From an uncultured Methanomassiliicoccus sp. (GTDB taxonomy: Archaea; Thermoplasmatota; Thermoplasmata; Methanomassiliicoccales; Methanomassiliicoccaceae), in NCBI GenBank assembly GCA_905202485.1, contig CAJKRY010000006.1:49943-113942 (forward strand): a stretch of DNA of 64,000 nucleotides, given 5' to 3'. How positions within the stretch are numbered: the first letter of the stretch is position 1; every line of letters starts with the position of its first letter. Of the stretch, positions 1-8,226 are shown piece after piece. The notes under the pieces are model-generated. The model ran no database searches. It was not told where the DNA came from and was given only the letters and a program-made list of their open reading frames with translations. Both the position numbers and the translations under genes were made by a program.

Positions 1-793
1 ACTCTACGGCTTTATCATAGTCTTCATCTATGCCAGTTCCAGTAAGATATGCCCACCCAAGATTGCAGTATGCTCCGGGACATCCCTTGTCTGCTGCTTT
101 GCGGTAAAGCCTGACAGCCTGTGTCGGATTCGGCTCTGCTCCACGCCCGAGCATGTACAACTGCCCAAGATTGTTCATTGCCAGAGAATGACCACGCCTA
201 GATGCTAGAGTGTACCATTTCACAGCTTCTTCATTATTCTGCTCTACTCCTCTGCCTTTCTGGTAAAGAATTCCAAGGTTGTACTGAGCCATTATGTGAT
301 TGTGATCTGCAGACTTTAGAAACATATCTCTGGCTTTCTCATAGTCCTGCTTCACGTCAGTACCTTTGAGATAAATCATGCCTAATTCATATTGAGCATC
401 GCTTATGTCCTGCTCTGCAGCAAGCGTGTAGAACCTGATGGCTTTTTCCACATCTTTTTCGATTTCTGTTCCTTTCCAGTATTTGCGTCCCATCTTCAGC
501 TGTGCGGATGCATCTCCGGACTCGGCCAGCTTAGTAAGCTCTTCAATCGCTGCCTGTGCGGACTCTTCAGCTGCTTCTGCAGGTTTTTGTTCAGAATTTT
601 CTGCTTCCTGCGAAAGTTCAGCAGGTTTCTCAGCTTCGACGGTTTCCACCTGAACCGGTTCTGCTGCATCTTCAGCCTTGACTTCTGATTCTGCCTGTAC
701 TGCATAGCATTCTTCTTTGTTTACATCTTCCTTTACTGGGTTATCAACCGACTGGTTGTCCTCAGCAGGCTCAATATTATTAGTTTCTGACAT
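1..793 (-). CDS. Sel1-like (TPR) repeat protein, partial at the window edge
   Basis: The reading frame is open from ATG at 793 down to base 1, giving 264 residues with no stop, so the C-terminus lies outside the window. The first 80 or so residues are low-complexity and acidic, rich in Glu, Ala and Pro. After that come repeats of about 36 residues of the Sel1 type, with signatures such as AQYELGMIYLKG, AQYNLGILYQKGRG and AMNNLGQLYMLGRG. Five units are visible. Sel1 repeats form alpha-solenoids that mediate protein-protein contacts. No signal peptide or membrane segment is visible in this part, so a cytosolic scaffold is likely. Function and partners are unknown. Assignment to the repeat family is secure. 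Confidence 0.88.
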   Translation of the reverse strand, partial: MSETNNIEPAEDNQSVDNPVKEDVNKEECYAVQAESEVKAEDAAEPVQVETVEAEKPAELSQEAENSEQKPAEAAEESAQAAIEELTKLAESGDASAQLKMGRKYWKGTEIEKDVEKAIRFYTLAAEQDISDAQYELGMIYLKGTDVKQDYEKARDMFLKSADHNHIMAQYNLGILYQKGRGVEQNNEEAVKWYTLASRRGHSLAMNNLGQLYMLGRGAEPNPTQAVRLYRKAADKGCPGAYCNLGWAYLTGTGIDEDYDKAVE

Positions 794-885
794 TTTTCAT
801 CTCCAATCTCGGTATTTTTGCTCCTTGATTGAACAGTGTGATAAGAGTGACGGCATACCAATATATGCCGATTACGATGCAATCA

Positions 886-1527
886 TCACTTTATCTCTAG
901 CATCTCAGCTTCAGTTTTGTCTCCGTCAATTGTAATCACTGCAGAGTATCCATTCATGGCAGGACCAGGATTTATAAAAATTGTTTTATTTTCTTCAATC
1001 ATTCCTCTGGCCTCATGAATATGTCCTGAAAGAACCAATCTAGGATGATATGCATCCACTATAGATTTGATAGCAGTGCTTCCCACATGAGCTCCGCTGG
1101 GTATCATGTCATTTATACCCATCGGCGGGGCGTGTAAAATGAGAACAGCATTCATTTCCATCAGCGGATCTAATGAAGATCCTATATCTTCTTCGCTCAA
1201 TTCGAAGGGAGTGTTGAAGATTGTTGGGTTAGAACCGCCGAGACCTATGAAAGGAACCTCATTGATGAATATCTTCCTTTTATGCATGAGAATCGCTTTC
1301 TCTTTGATGGCCCCCATTATCTCCTCTGGAGGGTCGCAGTTCCCAGCTACAGATAAAACTGGAACTTCAAATGTAGATAGGAATTCCTCCGCCCAGCTCT
1401 TAGGCCCAAATTGGGTGATGTCTCCAAGAATTACTATAAAATCCGCTCTTTTGTCTTTGACAATCCTGTTCGCCCACGAAGATACATCTTCGTTGCCGTG
1501 TATGTCGGTCAACACAAGAAATTTCAT
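886..1527 (-). CDS. calcineurin-like metallophosphoesterase
   Basis: This 213-residue protein carries the metallophosphoesterase metal-binding set in order: DIHGN near residue 8, GDIT near 35, GNCD near 62, LHAPP near 131 and SGHIHE near 169. The family hydrolyses phosphomono- or diesters with two metal ions. The compact size without extra domains matches YfcE/MJ0936-type enzymes. The substrate cannot be read from sequence. It stands alone on the minus strand. A T/A-rich TATA-like stretch near 1665-1676 could be its promoter, which would leave a leader of more than 100 nt. Confidence 0.85.
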   Translation of the reverse strand: MKFLVLTDIHGNEDVSSWANRIVKDKRADFIVILGDITQFGPKSWAEEFLSTFEVPVLSVAGNCDPPEEIMGAIKEKAILMHKRKIFINEVPFIGLGGSNPTIFNTPFELSEEDIGSSLDPLMEMNAVLILHAPPMGINDMIPSGAHVGSTAIKSIVDAYHPRLVLSGHIHEARGMIEENKTIFINPGPAMNGYSAVITIDGDKTEAEMLEIK

Positions 1528-1679
1528 ACAACCACTCTCAAAATACCATACTGCTGCTACTCAATGTCATCCAATAATAAAATACTCTGTGGTTGTACAT
1601 TGCAGATATACATTACTATGGGATTTTATTTAGAGTAATAAATATACATCTAAGATTAACAGGAAACTTTATAAAAATA

Positions 1680-1701
1680 TGTGGGGGTTTGATCCCCCCT
1701 G
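1680..1701 (-). terminator. G/C hairpin with T-rich tail downstream of the VIT1-like gene
   Basis: A five-base GGGGG/CCCCC stem with a six-base loop lies 10 bases past the stop of the VIT1-like gene. Read on the minus strand it is followed by a T-rich tract. This looks like an intrinsic terminator. The tail also overlaps the probable promoter of the phosphoesterase gene. Confidence 0.6.
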
Positions 1702-1711
1702 TTTATGGAGT

Positions 1712-2302
1712 TTACATAAGCGATTCAATCCAATAACAGATGATGAACGCTCCAATACCAGCAATGGCCATTCTGGCACCCTGTACCCATGGATTGCGCT
1801 GTCCAGACCTTCCCATCATTGCTCCAACAGCAAACAGTATCACTATGGCGATTGCCAAGCTTATGTATGCTGCAGTTTTTATGCTCTCTGAACCCAGAAT
1901 CAGGAAAGGAGACAGTGTCGCCAGACCAGATAGGATAGGGGCTGAAAAGTTCACGGCAGCCAGCAAGTAAGTGGTTGATTTTGAGATTCTATGGAGCTTC
2001 GTGTTGTCCAATGAAGTCAGCATGGCACGTTCCATCTCTTTCATTTTAATGGACTGCTCCATATTCTCAGCTTCATAGACACTCACTCCGGTTGAAATCC
2101 CAAGAGCAACGCTACTCGTCACTATAGTTGCCACTACAATGTGGTAGTTTGGTTGACTGGAAAACGCAGAGGCAATCAAAATACCCAATATGACGAATGT
2201 ACTGTCAAATATGGTATTTACGAAAAGCCTTCTCAGAGTTGGGCCAGTTTCTGGTTCATGCAGAGCAGTTTTCATGTTCTGCAAAAATCCTTCGTCAGAC
2301 AA
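1712..2302 (-). CDS. VIT1/CCC1-family-like membrane protein
   Basis: This is a 196-residue protein with about five hydrophobic segments. The N-terminal part shows FDSTFVILGILIASAF followed by ALGISTGVSVYEAE, a layout like the VIT1/CCC1 iron/manganese transporter group and the archaeal TIGR00267-type proteins. A charged cytoplasmic segment rich in Met, Glu and Lys (near EMERAMLTSL) separates the first two helices from the C-terminal three, as in VIT1. The start is TTG with a GGTG box about 8 bases upstream. It follows the DUF211 gene by 29 bases and is probably cotranscribed with it. Metal transport is a family inference only. Confidence 0.65.
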   Translation of the reverse strand: MSDEGFLQNMKTALHEPETGPTLRRLFVNTIFDSTFVILGILIASAFSSQPNYHIVVATIVTSSVALGISTGVSVYEAENMEQSIKMKEMERAMLTSLDNTKLHRISKSTTYLLAAVNFSAPILSGLATLSPFLILGSESIKTAAYISLAIAIVILFAVGAMMGRSGQRNPWVQGARMAIAGIGAFIICYWIESLM

Positions 2303-2331
2303 GCAAAGACACCTGCGTTATGAGATGGTGT

Positions 2332-2616
2332 TTAGTCCTGAGTTTCTAACTCATCGACCAGTTCTTTACCGGCTGAAACGTTATCCACAGAGTGGATCAC
2401 GGCACCTACTTCTCTTATAGTTTCTTCGACCAGATCATAGTCGATAGAATTGCCCTTGATTGTTATTTTCACGGTTTCAGTTTCCTGATCAACTTCCTTT
2501 ATGGAAATATTTACACCGGAAATACCATCAAGTACGCTTAACTGCTGGGCCACGTCTATAATAGACGGATTATGCGGCTTGAGTACATCAAGTACCAACC
2601 TTTTTAAGTCGCTCAA
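2332..2616 (-). CDS. DUF211 family protein
   Basis: A 94-residue protein resembling the archaeal DUF211 family (MTH889-like), which adopts a ferredoxin-like fold. The N-terminal RLVLDVLKPHNPSI segment and the spaced beta strands with acidic loops fit. The start codon appears to be TTG, since no ATG is available before the conserved N-terminus, and GTGAT lies just upstream. An A/T-rich TATA-like tract lies near 2655-2665. It is the first gene of a two-gene unit with the VIT1-like membrane protein. DUF211 proteins have been linked to metal binding, so the pairing hints at metal handling, but this is not proved here. Confidence 0.75.
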   Translation of the reverse strand: MSDLKRLVLDVLKPHNPSIIDVAQQLSVLDGISGVNISIKEVDQETETVKITIKGNSIDYDLVEETIREVGAVIHSVDNVSAGKELVDELETQD

Positions 2617-2755
2617 TTACGGATCACTTATCCAAATGATTGATTAATTAGCCCATATTTAAGAATATTTCTTTTCTGCTGATAATATACATGTTTAGAA
2701 ATAATCACGTTTTCAGATGTCACCAGAAGGTTTATTTTAACAGCCATTTGATCAA

Positions 2756-4234
2756 ATGAAAGAAGAGATTGTACAAAGTTTTGTCAACGAAAGATTAATC
2801 ACCCAAAGACTATACTCCTTTATGCTCCCATTCAGAGAAGTAAGAGTCCTTGATATAAATTCAGAACACCTGGGTGTACCCATCGATTCATTGATGGAGA
2901 ATGCCGGTGAAGCCGTCGCAGAAGCTATTGTTAAAGAATTCGGAGCTGAAAAGAAGGTTGCAATAGTGTGCGGTGTAGGAAATAACGCGGGAGACGGGTT
3001 TGTAGCTGCAAGGAACCTTTTGAGATACTGCGATGTTACAATACTGTTGGCCAGTCCGCCTGCAGAAATCAGAACAGAGAATGCAAAGCGTGCATATGAA
3101 AGAATAAAGCATGTAGCATTCTCATCAGTAGGTGCAAATTTTTCTAATTTTGATATCGTTATTGATGCCCTGCTGGGTACTGGAAATCTCACAGAAGTCA
3201 GGGAACCATATAGGACATTAATTAACAGGATAAATGCAGCAGATACAACGATTGTTTCGATAGATGTTCCTTCTGGCCTCTTAACAGATATTGCCATCAA
3301 ACCACAGTATACTATTACATTTACAGATGTCAAAGAAGGAATGACTCCTGAGAATTCAGGAGAGATAATAGTCATGGACATAGGGATTCCTCATGATGCG
3401 TACAATGCTGTAGGTCCAGGAGAGTTTGTATACTATCCAAAGAACCGTCCAGACTCTCACAAAGGAGAAAACGGCAAGGTGTTGATAATTGGTGGCGGCC
3501 CGTATACAGGGGCTCCAGCCTTGGCAGGAATGGGTGCCTTGAGAATCGGAGCTGATTTGGTACACATCGCTACTCCTGATGCATCTTACATTCCAATTGC
3601 CTCATATTCTCCAGATTTGATAGTTCATAGACTGTCTCAGGAGGTTTTGTGTCCTGAAGACGTGGAAAAGGTCATGGAGATCGCAGAAAGCGTTGACGCT
3701 GTTCTGATAGGGCCCGGACTGGGCAAAGACGAGAGAACACAGGAAGCTGTGAGGATGATTATTACAAAATGCAGCAAACCGATGGTGATTGATGCCGATG
3801 CCATCACAGCCATTTCAGCCGACCTTTCAATACTCAACGGTAAAGAGTGCATTCTCACTCCACATGCCAGAGAGTTTAAGGTTCTGACAGATGAGAATGT
3901 GTCTCGAGAGGCAGCGGTTGCTGCGGCAACAGAGCTCGGATGTGTTTTAATCGTAAAGGGAAAGGAAGACATCATTACCAATGGAAAATGGACAAAGATC
4001 AACCGCACTGGGAATTCAAGGATGAGTGTTGGAGGCACCGGAGATGTTCTTGCCGGAGAAGCTGTTGCCATGCTTTCCAAAGAAATTTCTCCATTTAACG
4101 CCGCCAGAATTGCAGCATTTACCAACGGGGCTGCCGGAGACATGGCGTTTGAATCTCTTGAGTATGGGTTTACAGCTACGGATGTCATAGACAAGATCCC
4201 AGAAGTTCTGCGCAGATATCTCCGCAGAATCTGA
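2756..4234 (+). CDS. nnrDE: bifunctional NAD(P)H-hydrate epimerase / ADP-dependent dehydratase
   Basis: This enzyme repairs hydrated NADH and NADPH in the cytosol. The N-terminal YjeF_N epimerase domain (about residues 25-225) contains VDSLMENAG-like and GVGNNAGDGF motifs. The C-terminal YjeF_C ribokinase-like dehydratase (about 230-490) has IIGGGPYTGAPALAG, IGPGLGKDE, the VIDADA motif, TPHAREF and VGGTGDVLAGE. At 492 residues it matches the usual fusion. A TATA-like TTTATTTTAA tract about 26 bases before ATG 2756 fits a leaderless transcript from that codon. ATG 2822, just before the conserved domain, is the alternative and would shorten the protein by 22 residues. It is a single gene with no obvious operon partner. 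Confidence 0.93.
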   Translation: MKEEIVQSFVNERLITQRLYSFMLPFREVRVLDINSEHLGVPIDSLMENAGEAVAEAIVKEFGAEKKVAIVCGVGNNAGDGFVAARNLLRYCDVTILLASPPAEIRTENAKRAYERIKHVAFSSVGANFSNFDIVIDALLGTGNLTEVREPYRTLINRINAADTTIVSIDVPSGLLTDIAIKPQYTITFTDVKEGMTPENSGEIIVMDIGIPHDAYNAVGPGEFVYYPKNRPDSHKGENGKVLIIGGGPYTGAPALAGMGALRIGADLVHIATPDASYIPIASYSPDLIVHRLSQEVLCPEDVEKVMEIAESVDAVLIGPGLGKDERTQEAVRMIITKCSKPMVIDADAITAISADLSILNGKECILTPHAREFKVLTDENVSREAAVAAATELGCVLIVKGKEDIITNGKWTKINRTGNSRMSVGGTGDVLAGEAVAMLSKEISPFNAARIAAFTNGAAGDMAFESLEYGFTATDVIDKIPEVLRRYLRRI

Positions 4235-4281
4235 TGTTCTAACCCCAATCTTTTTTTCTTATTACCTCCTGTGTGGAATTA

Positions 4282-5076
4282 ATGACATCAGCCGTTCCGA
4301 TTGTTGATCATTTGGTCTTAGAAATTGAAGAGTTTAAGGCCATCTGCGTGGGAGATCTGCATATTGGTCTTGAATCGGAATATAATGCTAAGGGAGTACA
4401 CGTTCCTTCTCAAACAAACAGGATGGAAAGAGAATTAGCTCATTTAAGTGAAGGAAAAGAAAGACTCATAATTGTCGGTGATGTTAAAAATAAAGTCCCT
4501 GGATCTACCAGACAGGAGTACCGCGAGCTTCCGCCGTTTTTCAGAAAGATGCTGCACCACTACGGGACAGTGGATTTAGTAAGAGGGAATCACGATACAA
4601 ATATTGAAGAATTTTTACCAGAAGGAGTTAATGTTCATCCTTCAACCGGTTTTACATTAGGTGACGTTGGTTTTGCCCATGGCCACACATGGCCATCTGC
4701 AGAAGTAATGTCCCGCAAGACTTTGATTATTGCACATAATCATCCTTCCGTGGCATTGATAGATTCTTTAGGAAATGTAAGTAAAGAACCGTGCTGGGTA
4801 AAATTCAGAATGAAAGAGGGTGCGTATCAGAAGTATGTAGAAATTCCTGAAGAAGTCATCATGATGCCGGCATTCAACCGCTCATTGGGAGGGAGCCCGG
4901 TGAATATAGACAAAGGCAAACTGCTTGGACCGCTCTTTTCAGAAGGAATGGCCGATATTGATAATGCTGAAATTTATCTTCCAGATGGTATTTATTTAGG
5001 AACTGTTGAATCTCTAAGAATCCAGCAGCCCAGAAGAATCCGTACTCAGCCTAAACCTGAGAGTCATAAATACTAA
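4282..5076 (+). CDS. SbcD-related archaeal metallophosphoesterase
   Basis: The catalytic signatures are GDLHIG (near residue 25), GDVKN (near 70), VRGNHD (near 103), and AHGHTWP and AHNHPS for the C-terminal metal ligands. This pattern matches the TIGR00024 archaeal SbcD-like phosphoesterase group, about 230-260 residues long, which often travels with helicases but does not here. The substrate is unknown; nucleic acid is plausible by family. A GTG at 4273 is in frame, but ATG 4282 sits closer to the conserved core and is preferred. The C-terminus past residue 245 is basic. Confidence 0.8.
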   Translation: MTSAVPIVDHLVLEIEEFKAICVGDLHIGLESEYNAKGVHVPSQTNRMERELAHLSEGKERLIIVGDVKNKVPGSTRQEYRELPPFFRKMLHHYGTVDLVRGNHDTNIEEFLPEGVNVHPSTGFTLGDVGFAHGHTWPSAEVMSRKTLIIAHNHPSVALIDSLGNVSKEPCWVKFRMKEGAYQKYVEIPEEVIMMPAFNRSLGGSPVNIDKGKLLGPLFSEGMADIDNAEIYLPDGIYLGTVESLRIQQPRRIRTQPKPESHKY

Positions 5077-5208
5077 ATTAGTTATTTATTAAATTTAAAA
5101 ATACATTCCACTATCGCATTATTTTATTAAATAGTATTAAATCTAAAAGAGAGAACTTAGCCAAAAAAAGGTAAAGGGAAGGGGTTTTGTTTTGTCGTTT
5201 CAAGATCT

Positions 5209-6723
5209 TCAGAAGTTCTGAATTTCCTGGTAGACGGATCCATCAGGGTTCCTGACAACAGCTTTGATAGGCATTTTGCCTGGTAAGCTGTGTGTAGCGC
5301 AGGAGTTGCATGGATCATAGGCACGGTAAGCCATCTCAACCATGTTGAGCAGACCTGGAGAGACTTCCCAGTTCTTGATTAAAGCTTTTGCAGCTTTTCT
5401 GACTGACAGGTTGATTGGAGCGTTGTTGTTTGTTGTACCAACTACGAGGTTTACATCAGTTGTAATTCCCTCTTCATCAGCAACATAGTGGTGGATAAGT
5501 ACACCACGAGGTGCTTCGATACATCCAATACCTTCGCCAGGTTCGCCTGCTGGGGCTTTAATGTCTTTGTTGGTGATGGTTGGATCCTGTGCGAGGTCAA
5601 GGAGTAATTCTGCAGCGTGCATAAGCTCAATTACTCTGGCCCAGTGGTATGCCATTGTGTTGTGGACAGGTCCCTCAACACCAAGGTCCCTAAAGGTTCC
5701 AAACATGCCTTCATAAGCCTGCTGAGCAAGTGGGGTTGTGAAACCAGTAGATGCGTTAAGCCTAGCGAGAGGTGCGCATCTGTAAATACCGCTCTCTGGT
5801 CCGTCGGTGAAGCCGTTCCAGCCTACTTTCTTCATGAAGCAGAATTTCTCGTACGACCATGGTTCAACATGCTCTCCGATGTAATCCAGGTAGTCGTTTG
5901 GATGGAACTTGAATTTTTCATTTCCTTTCTGATCGACTACACGGAGTGTACCATCGTAGAAGTTGATCTTGTTGTTTTTGTCTACAAGGCCCATGTAATA
6001 GGTCTCATTATAGTAGATATCCTGACTTGCAATAATGTCAAGGTACTGCTGATTCTTGAGGACCAAGTCATTAAAGAGGTTGAGCGTGAATTTAGCAAAG
6101 TCCACGGTGGATTTTGCCCATCCCTCAATCTTTACCCTGTCATCCTCAGATAGAGGCTTGCTCATACCGCCCGGAACACCGCACACCGGGTGTGTGGCTT
6201 TTCCACCCAGGATTTCCTGGACTTTCTGAGCGTAGGAACGGTGTTTGATAACTTCTCCTCCGATCTCTACACCTACTGCGTCAACTACACCGAGAATGTT
6301 TCTCTGCTCTGCAGGAGCAGCTGGTCCGAGAACGAAGTCAGCTGCAGCCAGGGCATAGAAGTGAGCGATGTGGCTGTGTACGTAGTGAGCTGCGTAGAAC
6401 AGTTCTCTCAGTTTCTTTCCGGTTTCTGTAGGTTCAGTGTTGTATACGCCGTCAAGAGCTTTTGTTGAAGCGAGGTGGTGAGCACCAGGGCATACACCGC
6501 AGAGACGAGGTGTGATTTTGTTTAATTCATCTACAGATCTGCCAATGCAGAATTTCTCGAATCCACGAAGTTCAGGAACCTGCCAGTATGCCTGGGCAAC
6601 GTTTCCTTCATCATTTAAGAAGATCTCGATTTTTCCGTGACCCTCTAACCTTGTGATTGGATCGATTGTAATTCTCTTGGACTCAGATTTGTGAGTTTCT
6701 TCGAAGACTTTGGGACCGCTCAT
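5209..6723 (-). CDS. mvhA: F420-non-reducing [NiFe]-hydrogenase large subunit
   Basis: The large subunit of the H2-activating hydrogenase that delivers electrons to heterodisulfide reductase. Both nickel-iron binding motifs are present: RLCGVCPGAHH with Cys75 and Cys78, and DPCNSCATH with Cys472 and Cys475. A 26-residue tail follows His478, consistent with a C-terminal peptide removed by a maturation protease; no such protease gene is in the window. No selenocysteine codon is needed. The ATG overlaps the mvhG stop (ATGA), so the two are translationally coupled. It is the last gene of hdrA-mvhD-mvhG-mvhA. Length (504) is normal for the family. Confidence 0.95.
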   Translation of the reverse strand: MSGPKVFEETHKSESKRITIDPITRLEGHGKIEIFLNDEGNVAQAYWQVPELRGFEKFCIGRSVDELNKITPRLCGVCPGAHHLASTKALDGVYNTEPTETGKKLRELFYAAHYVHSHIAHFYALAAADFVLGPAAPAEQRNILGVVDAVGVEIGGEVIKHRSYAQKVQEILGGKATHPVCGVPGGMSKPLSEDDRVKIEGWAKSTVDFAKFTLNLFNDLVLKNQQYLDIIASQDIYYNETYYMGLVDKNNKINFYDGTLRVVDQKGNEKFKFHPNDYLDYIGEHVEPWSYEKFCFMKKVGWNGFTDGPESGIYRCAPLARLNASTGFTTPLAQQAYEGMFGTFRDLGVEGPVHNTMAYHWARVIELMHAAELLLDLAQDPTITNKDIKAPAGEPGEGIGCIEAPRGVLIHHYVADEEGITTDVNLVVGTTNNNAPINLSVRKAAKALIKNWEVSPGLLNMVEMAYRAYDPCNSCATHSLPGKMPIKAVVRNPDGSVYQEIQNF

Positions 6724-7730
6724 TGCTTAACCCCCGCATTTTTTTCTTGGACTTTCCTCTTAATGATTGAAACAGGCATTGTGAATGCATAGAATGTTCC
6801 GAGAGGATCTTTGATCTGCGTCATCAGCTTCAGAATTTCATCTTCAGACAGCTGTGTTTCGTTGTCAGCAGTTCTGAAGATTGAAGCTAAGGCGCTTAAC
6901 ATTGATCCGCCCTGATCCATAACGGATGCTGTCGGACCCATGCAGCCACGGCATGGCTGGTTGGCGTCCAGGCACTTTGCTCCGCAGCCTGCCCTTGTTG
7001 CAGGTCCGAGACAAATTACACCCTGTTCTAGCATGCACTTTTCAGGATCGATGGTGATCTCATGTGGTAAGTGAACGCCATCGATTGTTGTGACGTCTTT
7101 CTTCCTCTTGCATTCGTCACATAGTGTTTTCTGAGAAGCAATGACTGTTCCTTTTGGAGGAAGTTCTGCTCCTTCTTTTACATGCTTTTCAACCACATCT
7201 AAGAATAGATTGATTAATTCTGTAGTTGGCGGGCATCCGGGCATGTAGTAGTCTACATCCACTACGTCGTCGAGAGTGAGAACTGTGTCGTATAACACTG
7301 GTAATTCCAGCTCTCCTTCTGGAGCTTGGTAGTGAGACTGAGGCCTGACGTTGTCGGGGTTGACGCTGGAAAAGGTCTTTCCATATACATAGTCGGTCAG
7401 GTCTTTCTTGTTGGTCACGTTTGCGAGACCAGGTATTCCACCGAAGCATGCGCAGGATCCAAAAGAGACCATAATCAAAGACTTCTGCCTGAGAAGCTTT
7501 GCAACATGCTCGTTTTCGCTGTTTCTGATAGCTCCGTTGTAGAGTGTAACTGTGATGCTCTTATCGGGCATAGCCTCTACATCTTTGAGCTTTGTATCTA
7601 CAGCGATGGGCCAGAAGGCAATGTCTGCCATCTCAGCAACGCCTAGAATCTTTTCGTCGATATCCAGAAGGGCGACGTCACAGCCTCCGCATCCGGCTCC
7701 CCAATACTGTGCTATCTTTACTTTTGCCAT
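6720..7730 (-). CDS. mvhG: F420-non-reducing hydrogenase small subunit
   Basis: The small subunit carries the iron-sulfur relay from the NiFe site. The N-terminus has YWGAGCGGCDVALLD with Cys14 and Cys17 for the proximal cluster. Further Cys occur in FGSCACFGG, MPGCPP and a cysteine-rich C-terminal block (EKCMLEQGVICLGPATRAGCGAKC, in two overlapping cluster motifs, then PCRGCMGP). There is no twin-arginine signal peptide, so the enzyme is cytoplasmic, as expected for Mvh. A strong GGAGGG box precedes ATG 7730. At 336 residues it fits the family. Confidence 0.95.
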   Translation of the reverse strand: MAKVKIAQYWGAGCGGCDVALLDIDEKILGVAEMADIAFWPIAVDTKLKDVEAMPDKSITVTLYNGAIRNSENEHVAKLLRQKSLIMVSFGSCACFGGIPGLANVTNKKDLTDYVYGKTFSSVNPDNVRPQSHYQAPEGELELPVLYDTVLTLDDVVDVDYYMPGCPPTTELINLFLDVVEKHVKEGAELPPKGTVIASQKTLCDECKRKKDVTTIDGVHLPHEITIDPEKCMLEQGVICLGPATRAGCGAKCLDANQPCRGCMGPTASVMDQGGSMLSALASIFRTADNETQLSEDEILKLMTQIKDPLGTFYAFTMPVSIIKRKVQEKNAGVKQ

Positions 7731-7747
7731 AATTTTTACCCTCCTGT

Positions 7748-8224
7748 TTAGTATCCTGCAGCTTCGCGGTTTGGATCTTTATCTGCACCCCTAAGCGGAC
7801 TGGGTCCTAGCTGTCTCATTTTCTCTGTGAATTCTTTGATTGTCGCCTGGAACCTTGTTCCTTCAGAGGCGGAAACCCACTCAAGGTGGAGACGCTCAGG
7901 ATCTAAACCATACTGCTCAAGCAGCATCTTGAGTAGTGCAATTCTTCTCCTGGTTCTATAATTTCCCCCGATATAGTGACAATCGGCGGGGTGGCAGCCT
8001 AAAACAAGTACTCCATCGGCGCCTTTTGAGAAGGCACGGAGAACGTGTTCAGGATCAACCCTAGCAGAGCACATGGCTCTGATAACTAAGAAGTTTGTAG
8101 GCATCTGAAGCCTGGATACTCCTGCCAGATCTGCTCCGGCGTAAGAGCACCAGTTGCAACAGAATGCAATGATCTTGGGTTCGAATGTTTCGCTGGAAGT
8201 TGTTGCCATTTCTGATGTAGTCAT
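7748..8224 (-). CDS. mvhD: hydrogenase/heterodisulfide reductase linker subunit
   Basis: MvhD docks the hydrogenase onto HdrA and passes electrons through a [2Fe-2S] cluster. The conserved FCCNWCSY motif (Cys22, Cys23, Cys26), ADLAGVSRLQ, RAMCSARVDP and VLGCHPADCHY are all present. At 158 residues it is a free-standing subunit, unlike the HdrA-MvhD fusions of some methanogens. It starts 2 bases after the hdrA stop and ends 17 bases before mvhG, so the four genes form one operon. Confidence 0.95.
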   Translation of the reverse strand: MTTSEMATTSSETFEPKIIAFCCNWCSYAGADLAGVSRLQMPTNFLVIRAMCSARVDPEHVLRAFSKGADGVLVLGCHPADCHYIGGNYRTRRRIALLKMLLEQYGLDPERLHLEWVSASEGTRFQATIKEFTEKMRQLGPSPLRGADKDPNREAAGY

Positions 8225-8226
8225 GT

